DNA of 64,000 nt, from assembly GCF_009725755.1 (NCBI RefSeq), contig NZ_WNIJ01000001.1, positions 930,001 through 994,000 on the forward strand, given 5' to 3'. The notes under the pieces are model-generated. The model ran no database searches. It saw nothing but the letters and a program-made list of their open reading frames with translations, and was not told where the DNA came from. The position numbers were made by a program, and so were the translations under genes. The stretch is from Bombella sp. ESL0385 (GTDB taxonomy: Bacteria; Pseudomonadota; Alphaproteobacteria; Acetobacterales; Acetobacteraceae). Within the stretch, counting starts at the first letter, position 1, and each line of letters opens with the position of its first letter. Below, one piece after another: positions 37,209 to 45,159 of the stretch.

Positions 37209-37475
37209 TCAGTGCTTTCTTAGGGCGTCTGCCATCCAGTCTGTCAGCTGGATGCCGATGCTGCGCTGGCCTTCACGATAGGCCGTTGCCCCGGTATCTC
37301 CCGGCACGAATGATGCTCGGTCCCGGCCTGTAGCGAGAATGATGCGCTGGATGAGACGTTTCCCTTCTGGCAGTGCTAGAACGGCCTGAATGTCAGATTG
37401 CTCTTGCGTTGCGCGCGCTTTACGGCGGCGTCCGTGGTCCTTGATCTGTTCCTCATCATGTGGGTCGATCGTCAT
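37209..37475 (-). CDS. Bbp19-like phage protein
   Basis: An 88-residue protein with VLALPEGKRLIQRIILATGR and TGATAYREGQRSIGIQLTDW, the signature of Bbp19-type proteins from BPP-1-like phages. Function is not established; it lies between portal and core genes. Confidence 0.72.
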   Translation of the reverse strand: MTIDPHDEEQIKDHGRRRKARATQEQSDIQAVLALPEGKRLIQRIILATGRDRASFVPGDTGATAYREGQRSIGIQLTDWMADALRKH

Positions 37476-37480
37476 TTCTG

Positions 37481-39226
37481 TTACCCCTGTGCTCCGGCTG
37501 CAAAACTGCCCATGATTGCCTGTAGGGCGTTCGTGCCACCTCCGACATCCGTATCGGAGAGTGTCTTGGCCCCTGTGGCCAATTGTTGGGCTTGCGCGGC
37601 CATTTGCTGCTGCTGTTGTTGATAAGCGCGCTGCTGCCTTTGCTGCGCTACAAAATCGGGGTCACGCAGGATAGACGGGTCAACACCTAAAAGGTCCCCG
37701 TAACGGTCAATAGCCGCATCTAGGTCGAGATTATCTAAGATGGATGGGTCGGCCCCAGCTAAAGAGCCAGCAAAGCGGACGATTTGCTCGATACCGGTCG
37801 TCTCCGTGGCCCGCTGGGCCTGTGCCATGATGGAGCTGTAGGCGATTTTGATATTATGGCCGTTCAGCTCATCAGGTCGGGGCAAGATGAGACCATGACG
37901 CTCCATGATTTCTAGCGTTGTCGTAATGATGGGGTCTAACGCCTCATTATGGAACCGCTCTAGCACCGGACCGAGCGTGAGCATCTTTTCTTGCTGACGA
38001 ACATTAATCTCCGCAGCTGTTACGGGTTGGGTCGTCTCCATACCCTGCGAGACCATCAAGATTAGGTCATTCCGCAACGTCTTTCGTATTTGGTCCTGAA
38101 ACTCGGCAATGCGCTGTTGCAGCGGGGTTATATTAGGGTTGACTTGATAGACAGGTCGAATACCCGCACCAGCCCCAGCGGCATTGAGCCCCGGAATGAA
38201 GTTTAGTCCTCCAGGCAGAAGGTTCACCATGGTTTCCTGCAATGACGCATCAGCCATCGTGGGAGGGCGAGCATATTTATCGATGGCCTCAGCTAGCCTG
38301 ACCTGTGCGACCTGCAATGATTTAATATCAGGTAAAGCATCTTCACCAGGTCCATGGCCGTAGGCATCATTACTGGCTGTGGACCAGCGGGGCGCAATGA
38401 AGGGCTTGCGAGGATAGGCCTCGATAAGGAGGGCCGGATGCGTGTCGTTGCCATACTCATAATAGATGCCGATATAGGGTGCACCCTGCCAGCCAAACGC
38501 GCCGGCAATGCGGGAGCTATTGGGCATGATGGCATGGACGATGGGTAGCTCGACCGTAAGCTGTCGACTTTCCCATAGAGATTGAACGGTCGGTGACACG
38601 TTCTCCAGCCCAAAACGCTGGACAATCTGAGCTACGTTTTGGACGTATTCACGAAAGAGCGTATCCACTTCGCCACGGTCATTCTGGGCAAGGTAATATT
38701 CCCCTGCCGTGAGCGGATAGAAGCGGACGATATCCTCATAATCCTGAAGGATGATGCAGGCCGCCGTACCAAACCCGGCAAGCTCCTCGTAAGTCTGGCT
38801 CATGGCGGCATAGAAGTTTCCCGTTGCTAGCACCCGTTGCAAGCGGGACTTGGTGTCGGACAGCCAGCGTTTGATATTATCGTCATCATTTAGCTGGTCA
38901 TTATTCGTCTCCAATCGGAACCAGTCACGGGCAGGGGACGTGATGCCCGCCATGAGGAAAGCTGCTAGATTGCCAAGTGCGATTGACCCCGTCTTATCTA
39001 CAATCTGCGGACCCTTAATACGCCCACGGCTAGATTGGTTTGGCACATGGAAATAACGCCCCCGTGTCGGTAGAATATAATGGCTTATCTCACGCCATGT
39101 ATCCCGCCAGACAAGCCTATCAGAACGCATCATGACGAGCCTGCGGTCCGCCTCATCGCGGAGGGACTGCATACCGGTTTCATCACGCATTAACGGAGGC
39201 TGTTTTGTAACGGGGGTCTTGGCCAT
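37481..39226 (-). CDS. Portal protein (head-tail connector)
   Basis: A 581-residue protein of the podovirus head-tail connector family: SDRLVWRDTWREISHYILPT near the start, GSIALGNLAAFLMAGITSPA, RDWFRL and YEELAGFGTAACIILQD, with a helical Gln-rich C-terminal barrel region (QQRQQRAYQQQQQQMAAQAQ). It forms the dodecameric ring for DNA packaging. Located 2 bases downstream of the small gene at 39228. Confidence 0.9.
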   Translation of the reverse strand: MAKTPVTKQPPLMRDETGMQSLRDEADRRLVMMRSDRLVWRDTWREISHYILPTRGRYFHVPNQSSRGRIKGPQIVDKTGSIALGNLAAFLMAGITSPARDWFRLETNNDQLNDDDNIKRWLSDTKSRLQRVLATGNFYAAMSQTYEELAGFGTAACIILQDYEDIVRFYPLTAGEYYLAQNDRGEVDTLFREYVQNVAQIVQRFGLENVSPTVQSLWESRQLTVELPIVHAIMPNSSRIAGAFGWQGAPYIGIYYEYGNDTHPALLIEAYPRKPFIAPRWSTASNDAYGHGPGEDALPDIKSLQVAQVRLAEAIDKYARPPTMADASLQETMVNLLPGGLNFIPGLNAAGAGAGIRPVYQVNPNITPLQQRIAEFQDQIRKTLRNDLILMVSQGMETTQPVTAAEINVRQQEKMLTLGPVLERFHNEALDPIITTTLEIMERHGLILPRPDELNGHNIKIAYSSIMAQAQRATETTGIEQIVRFAGSLAGADPSILDNLDLDAAIDRYGDLLGVDPSILRDPDFVAQQRQQRAYQQQQQQMAAQAQQLATGAKTLSDTDVGGGTNALQAIMGSFAAGAQG

Positions 39227-39227
39227 A

Positions 39228-39434
39228 TTAGCCGCCGAGCAGCGTCTTCGGTGCGCTGTTATTTGTCTGTGTGAGGCCCTGCGAACCGGTTAGCAGGGTT
39301 GAATTAAATCCCCCAGCTAACTTAGCAGCATTAGTAGCCTGTTGCGCCTGCTGCTTACCGGCCTGCGTAACCGGGGTTGCAGGGGACGGAGTAGGGAGCG
39401 GAGTAGCGAGATGAGGTGTAGATGATGAGCACAT
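39228..39434 (-). CDS. Small phage protein upstream of portal
   Basis: A 68-residue, proline- and glutamine-rich protein (PHLATPLPTPSPATPVTQAG) with no recognised domain. Its ATG is 22 bases from late element copy 4 and it ends 2 bases before the portal gene, so it is probably expressed as the first gene of that unit. Confidence 0.6.
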   Translation of the reverse strand: MCSSSTPHLATPLPTPSPATPVTQAGKQQAQQATNAAKLAGGFNSTLLTGSQGLTQTNNSAPKTLLGG

Positions 39435-39455
39435 AATGCGCCATCATCGGGGGCG

Positions 39456-39473
39456 TTTGTAATTCTGGTGTGT
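39456..39473 (-). promoter_or_regulatory. 18-bp late-unit element, copy 4 (portal-core unit)
   Basis: Perfect ACACACCAGAATTACAAA on the minus strand in the gap after terL, 22 bases upstream of the ATG at 39434. A GATGATGG lies just downstream, as it does near copy 1 and (as ATGATGG) near copy 3. Confidence 0.7.
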
Positions 39474-39476
39474 GTT

Positions 39477-40973
39477 TTAGACAGCCCATGGGTCATAATC
39501 CGGCTGTTTTGGCTTACCCCATACTCCACCCGCATTATTGTTCTTTAGCACTGGATAGGCAAAAGTGAGGGCTAGCGCATCGGCCATGTCGGGGCTGGCT
39601 AGACCACGCTTCTTCATATCCTCCTTGCGCTCCAGTACGATTTCATTGCGGGGGTTAAAGAAGTACCATGGGCCGGAAAGGTCAGATTGCAACGCTTGGT
39701 CGTCCGGAATTCCCCCCGTTTGGAGCCATGTCCGCATTGTGCCCCACATCTCAGCCCGCTTATTGGCATATCGTTCAGCATTGGTGTCGTAATTGGCTCG
39801 GTCTGCCTTGGCTCCAAACTGGACTTCCATCAGCCCCTTAACATGCAGTTGACGGCATCTGTCCACCACGCCAGCCCCAACACCGCCGCCATCAATGAAC
39901 ACGGCATCAGCCCCATATCGCTGGGCTTCATCAGCCACACGGGCGGCAAGCTGCATCGTGTCTACCTTCCGCAGGCAAATAGGGGGTATCATGCGGGCAT
40001 CACGACCTTTGCGGAAGAAAATCACGCTCTGGTCGTCCCCGTAGCGGGCCACGTCCACGCCTATGACCAGCGCATCGGTGATGATGGCTGAAACATCACG
40101 CCGGGCTGCCTCTGCCACCGTGTCCGTGCCGATGAACTGCATAGAGCCTGCCCGTGGAAACTGTCCCTTCACACGCACGCGCATGAAGTCAGAATCCTCC
40201 CCATAGGCAGCGGCCCATTGCTCGAACAATGCCTTATTGGTGCCGTCCACCGTGCGGCTGTCCACCTGCCTGCCAGACCAGCGGTCACGCTGTCGGTTGA
40301 AGCACTCGAAGAAGCGGCCAGAAGGTTGCGTAGGGTTCCCGAACGCACACCAGACAATCTCCGTGCCCTCATCGGTCAGAGCACCTTCAGCGACCTCCCA
40401 AACACGGTCTATGATGCCGCTGGCCTCATCAAAAATCAGCAGGATGCGGCGACCCACGTTGTGCAGTCCGGCGAAGGCCTCCAGGTTCGTCTCGGACCAT
40501 GTCACGGCATCGGCCCGCCATGTTTTTGAATGACCCGGCATGGTGCTGTGGATGCTCATGCCATGCACTTTGAACCAGTGCGAACAAATGAGCAGCCGGA
40601 ACCATTTTGAGATTTCCGGGAAGGTCTTTGTTCTCAATTGTGGCTCTGTATTGGCCGTAATGACGGCCTTGGTATCGGGGCAGGTACAGAGTGCCCAAGC
40701 GGTTAGCATCGATACGAGAGCCGATTTTCCAATACCATGGCCGGACGCCACGGCCTGTAGGGCGGGCATCAGCACAGCACCTGGCTCATATCCAGCTCTC
40801 AGCTTCTCTCCGATGGAACGCAGAATATCGCGCTGCCAGGGGCGTGGACCATCTGAATCAGCTAGGTCAGTCCCAGCCTGTCCCCATGGGAAGGCGAACA
40901 ACACGAAACCTTCCGGGTCCAGAGCGTAAGATGCCACGGCCTCGGCAAGCTGGGCCTGTATGTCAGCCGTCAT
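39477..40973 (-). CDS. Terminase large subunit
   Basis: A 498-residue packaging motor (from ATG 40973). The Walker A variant SGHGIGKSALVS starts near residue 77, Walker B RILLIFDEASGI near 176-187, and the nuclease domain shows GVDVARYGDDQSVI near 305-318 with the later VFIDGGGVGAGVVD. It cuts and pumps phage DNA through the portal. The ATG at 40973 with AGGGGC before it is preferred over a TTG 33 bases upstream; it overlaps the small subunit gene by 11 bases. Confidence 0.93.
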   Translation of the reverse strand: MTADIQAQLAEAVASYALDPEGFVLFAFPWGQAGTDLADSDGPRPWQRDILRSIGEKLRAGYEPGAVLMPALQAVASGHGIGKSALVSMLTAWALCTCPDTKAVITANTEPQLRTKTFPEISKWFRLLICSHWFKVHGMSIHSTMPGHSKTWRADAVTWSETNLEAFAGLHNVGRRILLIFDEASGIIDRVWEVAEGALTDEGTEIVWCAFGNPTQPSGRFFECFNRQRDRWSGRQVDSRTVDGTNKALFEQWAAAYGEDSDFMRVRVKGQFPRAGSMQFIGTDTVAEAARRDVSAIITDALVIGVDVARYGDDQSVIFFRKGRDARMIPPICLRKVDTMQLAARVADEAQRYGADAVFIDGGGVGAGVVDRCRQLHVKGLMEVQFGAKADRANYDTNAERYANKRAEMWGTMRTWLQTGGIPDDQALQSDLSGPWYFFNPRNEIVLERKEDMKKRGLASPDMADALALTFAYPVLKNNNAGGVWGKPKQPDYDPWAV

Positions 40974-41409
40974 CACGCCCCTGCGCCCTTTTGCGTCCTG
41001 CGTCAATCAACTCTGCTAGATTGCCCGTGACGTTCATGTCCACGCTGGCCCGCTCTCTATAGCGTTCAGGGCGGTGCGCTTTGAGTAGGGTGATGAGCAG
41101 CGTGTCAGAATAGCGGTTCTGTGTAACGGGCTTGCCATCCTTGTCCAGCACCAGCCCTTTCCCGGTCGTGACGAACTCCGGCACGCCATCCCGTGCACGC
41201 CGCCATGCCTCTGCTTCCAACGTGTCGATGGCCCGGTCCATCGCCTCATCCCACTCACGGGCGAACTGTTCATCACGCTCACGGCGAGCGTATAATCCAG
41301 GGCGTGACAGGTCAGCCGCCTTGGCTGCCATGGAGATGTTCCCACATTTTGCCAGAGTATCCAGAAATACGCGCGTTGACCTGTTCATCCTGTCATTAGT
41401 CCGGCTCAT
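40963..41409 (-). CDS. Terminase small subunit
   Basis: A 148-residue DNA-binding protein: an N-terminal helix-turn-helix (FLDTLAKCGNISMAAKAADL...RPGLYARRERD), a central helical part with AEAWRRARDGVPEF, and LLKAHRPERYRERASVDMNV near the C-terminus, the classic small terminase ending. It recognises the packaging site and directs the large subunit. Coupled by overlap to terL and to the upstream regulator (ATGA). Confidence 0.88.
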   Translation of the reverse strand: MSRTNDRMNRSTRVFLDTLAKCGNISMAAKAADLSRPGLYARRERDEQFAREWDEAMDRAIDTLEAEAWRRARDGVPEFVTTGKGLVLDKDGKPVTQNRYSDTLLITLLKAHRPERYRERASVDMNVTGNLAELIDAGRKRAQGRDDG

Positions 41410-41741
41410 GACGCATCTCCCAGAACAGTCTGTCTATCCACCAGATAATACCCACAGTCTCGTTCGCAACGGATTTGACATTGAGACCCGACCGCTAACT
41501 CTAAAAACCCCCTCAGTTTCTTGATAGACCGGCGCACTGCTACATTGGAAAACTCAGGTTCATTACGAGGATACTGCCAGACTTCTTCAGCGATTGCAGA
41601 TACGGACGCCAAACGCCCGTTACGGCTCATAAGAGCCTGCATGACAAGAAAATCATTCTTTGCCAGACGAACCGAACCACGCGGGGCACTTAATTTTTGC
41701 GTTTCTTCATCAAGCTGTATTTGTCCGAACGTAATTTTCAT
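41406..41741 (-). CDS. Stand-alone winged-helix regulator (OmpR/PhoB-type DNA-binding domain)
   Basis: A 111-residue protein that is only the C-terminal DNA-binding module of OmpR-type regulators: ITFGQIQLDEETQKL at the N-terminal beta sheet, LAKNDFLVMQALMSRNGRLA, then SVSAIAEEVW, the recognition helix SNVAVRRSIKKLRGFL and the wing CERDCGYYLV. No receiver domain. It overlaps terS by ATGA. A late-gene regulator is a reasonable guess from position, but its sites are unknown. Confidence 0.75.
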   Translation of the reverse strand: MKITFGQIQLDEETQKLSAPRGSVRLAKNDFLVMQALMSRNGRLASVSAIAEEVWQYPRNEPEFSNVAVRRSIKKLRGFLELAVGSQCQIRCERDCGYYLVDRQTVLGDAS

Positions 41742-41802
41742 TGTACTGCCTGTCCTGTCCTGCTATAAAAACTGCCATTCCTGACAGACAAGACCAGTAT
41801 TC

Positions 41803-41838
41803 AGCCGCTCGGTTTCTCCACGACCGGGCGGCTTTTTT
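41803..41838 (+). terminator. Strong terminator facing right, against phage late transcription
   Basis: AGCCGCTCGGT pairs with ACCGGGCGGCT over 11 bp (one G-T) with a 9-base loop and T6 on the plus strand. The minus strand, which carries the genes here, has no T-run. It would stop rightward antisense transcription. Confidence 0.7.
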
Positions 41839-41841
41839 CTT

Positions 41842-41991
41842 TCATCCTCCCATCATCACCCGATAGAGGGCGACGAACCCGGCCATAAACACGCCAAGCC
41901 CGGCCAGTTCTGCGCCGGTTGGCTGGATGACGCCAAACAGCAAGAGAACAAGAAACGTCCCCAATCTGCTTACAGCGTCTAAATCACTCAT
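41842..41991 (-). CDS. Small two-TM membrane protein
   Basis: A 49-residue ORF starting MSDLDAVSRLGTFLVLLLFG, with two hydrophobic segments (LGTFLVLLLFGVI and LAGLGVFMAGFVALY) joined by QPTGAE, and a short MMGG end. GAGATGTGAG precedes the ATG. Holin-like or phage accessory membrane peptide are options; nothing more can be said. Confidence 0.55.
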   Translation of the reverse strand: MSDLDAVSRLGTFLVLLLFGVIQPTGAELAGLGVFMAGFVALYRVMMGG

Positions 41992-42030
41992 CTCACATCT
42001 CCTCCAAATGCTCTTCTCAGAGCCTCTTCG

Positions 42031-42456
42031 TTACAATCGTGTGTCTGGCAAACCGTACCCCTTGAATATGGGGAACCGCCTGGCTCTTTCTTTCTTCTTT
42101 CTTTTATTATTAACACTGTAATGCAATTTTCTTTTTTGATTAGTGCAAACATAACAAGTTTTTCCTCGCCCTGATTTGTAATGCCTGTCTTTTGAGAAGG
42201 CGTCCAGTTTTTTGATTGCCCCGCAAAATTTACATTTTTGCTCATCTTCGCCAATTATCTCGATTGGGGTGGAAAATAGTTGCGCCAAATGCTTAATTCT
42301 CTGTTCTCGCGGAACTGCGCGACCGCTCTCGTACCTGATAATCATCGCTGGACACACGCCCACTGCGCGCGCCAACGCTGACTTTGTCCAGCCATGCGCC
42401 TCTCTGTTCTCCCTGATCCAGCTAGAGATAGAGCCGTTTTCCTCACACAAAATCAT
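42031..42456 (-). CDS. XRE-type HTH protein with C-terminal zinc-ribbon
   Basis: A 141-residue fusion. Residues 10-65 form a Cro/CI-type helix-turn-helix (WTKSALARAVGVCPAMIIRY..GRAVPREQRIKHLAQLF). Residues 74-110 contain two CxxC pairs, CKFCGAIKKLDAFSKDRHYK and CYVC, like small zinc-binding repeats seen in HNH-type or phage zinc-finger proteins; no clear HNH histidine pair is seen. The C-terminal 30 residues are very basic. Role probably regulation; combination unusual. Confidence 0.7.
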   Translation of the reverse strand: MILCEENGSISSWIRENREAHGWTKSALARAVGVCPAMIIRYESGRAVPREQRIKHLAQLFSTPIEIIGEDEQKCKFCGAIKKLDAFSKDRHYKSGRGKTCYVCTNQKRKLHYSVNNKRKKKERARRFPIFKGYGLPDTRL

Positions 42457-42457
42457 A

Positions 42458-43261
42458 TTAATAATTCCTCACAATAACCTCGTTTGGCTCTTCCCCTCTG
42501 CTTCCCCCTTTGCAGTTAATGGCTCTTTTGGCGGATACTGTTTTGATGTCAAAGCCGCGATATAGCTCTCTAACAATCTCGGTATTAGAGTTAGAGAGCA
42601 TGGCTTTTACTCCTTTGTGTGAAAGCTCTTTAAAGAGTGCGGCAAGGTCTTCTTGGTCTTGCAGAGTAAACCCCTGCTTTGTGTAGCTAGAGAAGTTAGC
42701 TGTTGGTGTCAGCGGCACATAAGGGGGGTCGAGATACACAAAATCCCCTTTTTGAGCGGTAGAACGCACTTTTTTGTAATCATGACAGCTAATGGATATA
42801 GATTTTTCATTAAGATAGCCATGAATAGCGGTTAAGTTTGTCGCATCTAGGATGTTTGGATTTTTATATTTGCCGAATGGGGTATTGAATTTGCCCTTTT
42901 TATTCTCTCGATACAGGCCGTTAAAGCATGTTCTATTCAAGAATATGAACCGGCTGGCTTGCTCTACCTTGGAGAGCGTAGTCGGGTCTTGGGCGCGTAT
43001 GGCGTAAAAATAATCAGGGGTGTTCTGATGTCTGCTGAGAGCCTGCAATAGGCAAGGCAACTCATCTCTGATGATCGTATAAGCGTTGATGAGGTGAGAG
43101 TTAATGTCCGAGATGGCCGCCTTTTGGGGCAGTTGGCTAAAAAAGAGTGCGCCACCGCCTAAGAAAGGTTCATAATATGTATCAAATCTTTCAGGCAGTT
43201 CCTCTTGCAGGATAGCAACTAATTGACGTTTGCCGCCAGCCCATTTCACAAATGGCTTCAT
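42458..43261 (-). CDS. DNA adenine methylase (D12 class, Dam-like)
   Basis: A 267-residue N6-adenine methyltransferase of the Dam/DpnM family. Motif I PFVKWAGGKRQL at residues 3-14, TYYEPFLGGGALFF (SAM site), FIFLNRTCFNGLYRENKKGK, and catalytic motif IV FVYLDPPYVPLTPTANFSSY. It likely methylates a GATC-type site, protecting phage DNA or timing replication and packaging. No partner endonuclease lies beside it, so it is an orphan. It overlaps the upstream gene by ATGA. Confidence 0.92.
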   Translation of the reverse strand: MKPFVKWAGGKRQLVAILQEELPERFDTYYEPFLGGGALFFSQLPQKAAISDINSHLINAYTIIRDELPCLLQALSRHQNTPDYFYAIRAQDPTTLSKVEQASRFIFLNRTCFNGLYRENKKGKFNTPFGKYKNPNILDATNLTAIHGYLNEKSISISCHDYKKVRSTAQKGDFVYLDPPYVPLTPTANFSSYTKQGFTLQDQEDLAALFKELSHKGVKAMLSNSNTEIVRELYRGFDIKTVSAKRAINCKGGSRGEEPNEVIVRNY

Positions 43262-43896
43262 GCGCGCACCTCCCTCTTGCTCTTGAACCGTCCCAACGTG
43301 TCGTCCAACTGATGCTGTAGCTGGTCGCTCTGCTCGCTGGTGAGCTGGAGCGGCTCTGCGGCGTCATCCTCTGGCGGCGGGGCGTATCCCAGCGTGAAGC
43401 GTTTCCCTGCGTCGTGGGTCACGATCAACTTGACCTGCGCCGTCTTCTCCCGCCACGTCTGGGCGGCTTCTTCCGCCATCTCCAGAAGATCAGCGGGAGA
43501 GGGCATGAACTTGCAGCGTTTCAGGCAGGCCCTAGCGAACTCATCCCGGAACACCCGGCGGGGGACGTCAGCCAGGATCAGGCAGCACGACCGCACCCTG
43601 ATCGTGAGCGTGTCACCGTCCAGAGGATTCCTGACGCAGGCGTTCAGCGTGTCGAGAAGGTTCTCGATGAAGGCGTGGAGGGCCGGGGCCTCCAGCGGGG
43701 CCAGATAGCGGTGCTCCATCGCCTCGGCGGCCTGCCGGGCCTCAGCCACAACGGCACGGGGCAGGTAGGGGGCGCATGACGGGTCTGGATGCTGGGATTG
43801 CTGCTTGATCGCAGCCAGAAGGGCCTCGCTGAACTCGATCTGATGCGCCGTTGAAACGGCGGTATTCTGCTGGGTTGCAGTGATTTCACTGTGCAT
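43258..43896 (-). CDS. Phage replication-region protein (possible helicase loader)
   Basis: A 212-residue protein (ATG 43896, AGGAGG 8 bases before it). N-terminal half is unremarkable; residues about 125-170 read FARACLKRCKFMPSPADLLEMA and AQTWREK, the type of helical segment seen in helicase-loader proteins that follow O-like initiators in lambdoid phages. Position, coupled to the initiator gene by an 11-base overlap, supports a replication role. Not assigned with confidence. Confidence 0.55.
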   Translation of the reverse strand: MHSEITATQQNTAVSTAHQIEFSEALLAAIKQQSQHPDPSCAPYLPRAVVAEARQAAEAMEHRYLAPLEAPALHAFIENLLDTLNACVRNPLDGDTLTIRVRSCCLILADVPRRVFRDEFARACLKRCKFMPSPADLLEMAEEAAQTWREKTAQVKLIVTHDAGKRFTLGYAPPPEDDAAEPLQLTSEQSDQLQHQLDDTLGRFKSKREVRA

Positions 43897-44725
43897 TGCG
43901 GAGGGCCTCCTGTCGGGCACGGATGCGGTCGATCGAGCCCCGCCGGTTCTGCTCTGCCGGGCTCATGGGCCGGGGGAACGGGGTGACGTTGTGGGGCAGT
44001 TGTCCGCTGCGATCCGGCTTGACCGGGAACAAACCCTGCCATCCCATCATCGTGGACTGGTCCAGAACCGCCTCGGGGTCGTGGCCCTGAGCTCGCAGAC
44101 CGGCCAGTTTCTTCACGGCCAGCTCCAGCGCTCGGGGAGTGGCAGGGCATTTCTTGCCCCGGCGCATCTCCAGCCAGCCATCCCACGCCTTGAGCGGCAT
44201 CCAGTCGGGGAGGTCGACCTTGGGCATGGCCGCCTTCGGCTTCGAGGCAGTCGATTTTTTCGAGCGAGATTTTTCGCTAGGGGGGCTAGGGGGGATAGAG
44301 TGATGGTTCTTGGTGGTTATTGGTGGTTCTGGTACTGCGGAACCTACTTCCGTTTTTGTGGAAAGAGCTTCCGTTATAATGGAAGGAGTTTCCGTTTTGA
44401 TATTTTCGGAACGTGTTTCCTTTTTTCTGGAACCTACTTCCGTTTTTGTGGAAAGAGCTTCCGTTTTTTCAAAATTATCATCAAGAGAAAGGCGCACGTC
44501 ATTGACGCGCATCCATTGTTCTTTTGTGATAATCTTGGCGGCCATCATAGCCTTTTTGGCTGTGCGGATTGACCTGTCACTGAGGCCGGTTATCTCTTCA
44601 AGATAGGCCATAGAGGGGAATGCTATCCCTTCGTTATCGGCACAATCGGCCAGAACCAGCAAAACCAACTTTTGGGTGGGGCTGACACGTTGTTTTTTCG
44701 CCCAGTTCAATGCTGTAATACTCAT
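43886..44725 (-). CDS. Phage replication initiator (O-like) with origin embedded in its gene
   Basis: A 279-residue protein. The N-terminal winged HTH (residues 1-75) reads NWAKKQRVSPTQKLVLLVLA, YLEEITGLSDRSIRTAKKAM, typical of O-like initiators. Residues 85-125 are a repetitive linker (EALSTKTEVGS twice), encoded by the iteron array at 44339-44462. The C-terminal domain (LPDWMPLKAWDGWLEMRRGK, LKKLAGLRAQGHDPEAVLDQ) likely contacts the helicase system. The product should bind its own gene at the iterons, as lambda O does. Coupled by ATGA overlap to the RusA-like gene. Confidence 0.8.
   Translation of the reverse strand: MSITALNWAKKQRVSPTQKLVLLVLADCADNEGIAFPSMAYLEEITGLSDRSIRTAKKAMMAAKIITKEQWMRVNDVRLSLDDNFEKTEALSTKTEVGSRKKETRSENIKTETPSIITEALSTKTEVGSAVPEPPITTKNHHSIPPSPPSEKSRSKKSTASKPKAAMPKVDLPDWMPLKAWDGWLEMRRGKKCPATPRALELAVKKLAGLRAQGHDPEAVLDQSTMMGWQGLFPVKPDRSGQLPHNVTPFPRPMSPAEQNRRGSIDRIRARQEALRNAQ
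44339..44462. other. Putative phage replication origin: six GGAA-N5-TTCC iterons
   Basis: Six 13-bp dyads GGAANNNNNTTCC start at 44339, 44360, 44381, 44408, 44429 and 44450. Spacings are 21, 21, 27, 21 and 21 bp, two helical turns in four of five cases. Cores are CCTAC, AGAGC, GGAGT, CGTGT, CCTAC, AGAGC; the first pair and last pair form a perfect 37-bp direct repeat. T-rich 5-8 base spacers separate them, and an AT-rich stretch (TTTTTTCAAAATTATCATC) follows after the last. The array sits inside the initiator gene, the lambda-like arrangement. Confidence 0.8.
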
Positions 44726-45159
44726 GAGCGGCCTCCTTCAATCTCTGTTATTGTGACCACGGTTTTTTGCTCGGCTCGGCGGCGGCACTTAACCGGCCTG
44801 ACGATAACGTCCGCGTATTCAGGTGCATCATCAACAATCAGTCCGAGGCCGTATTTGTTGCGGATGCGCTGCTTCGCGCCGGGCGTTCGGACCTGTAGAG
44901 GGACGGGGGTTGTTAGGCAGTCCAGGAGTGCCTTAACCCCGCCATTCAGATTATCCTTATCAGGTGTTCCCACGCTCCAACGCTCAATTTCGACCCGTGC
45001 GAACTGGAAGGGGGAGGGAGGGATTTTATCCCTCACCTCGAACCAGACCACGTTGCGCAGCCTTTCTTTCTCACGAGACGCCCCGAACTTGTCCTTATAC
45101 AGCGTCGTATTCAGGGACGGTGTAGGCCGTGGCAGCGTGAAGGTAATGACGCGGGCCAT
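44722..45159 (-). CDS. RusA-like crossover junction endodeoxyribonuclease
   Basis: A 145-residue Holliday-junction nuclease. It begins FTLPRPTPSLNTTLYK and has PDKDNLNGGVKALLDCL with the two catalytic aspartates and GLGLIVDDAPEYADVIV with the third, the hallmark of RusA. It resolves branched DNA during phage replication and recombination. It overlaps ssb by one base and the initiator gene by four. Confidence 0.88.
   Translation of the reverse strand: MARVITFTLPRPTPSLNTTLYKDKFGASREKERLRNVVWFEVRDKIPPSPFQFARVEIERWSVGTPDKDNLNGGVKALLDCLTTPVPLQVRTPGAKQRIRNKYGLGLIVDDAPEYADVIVRPVKCRRRAEQKTVVTITEIEGGRS

Noticed and set aside
43644-44186. 180-codon minus-strand ORF overlapping the helicase-loader and initiator genes
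   Set aside because: Pro/Arg/Ser-rich shadow frame in GC-rich DNA, in conflict with two coupled genes.
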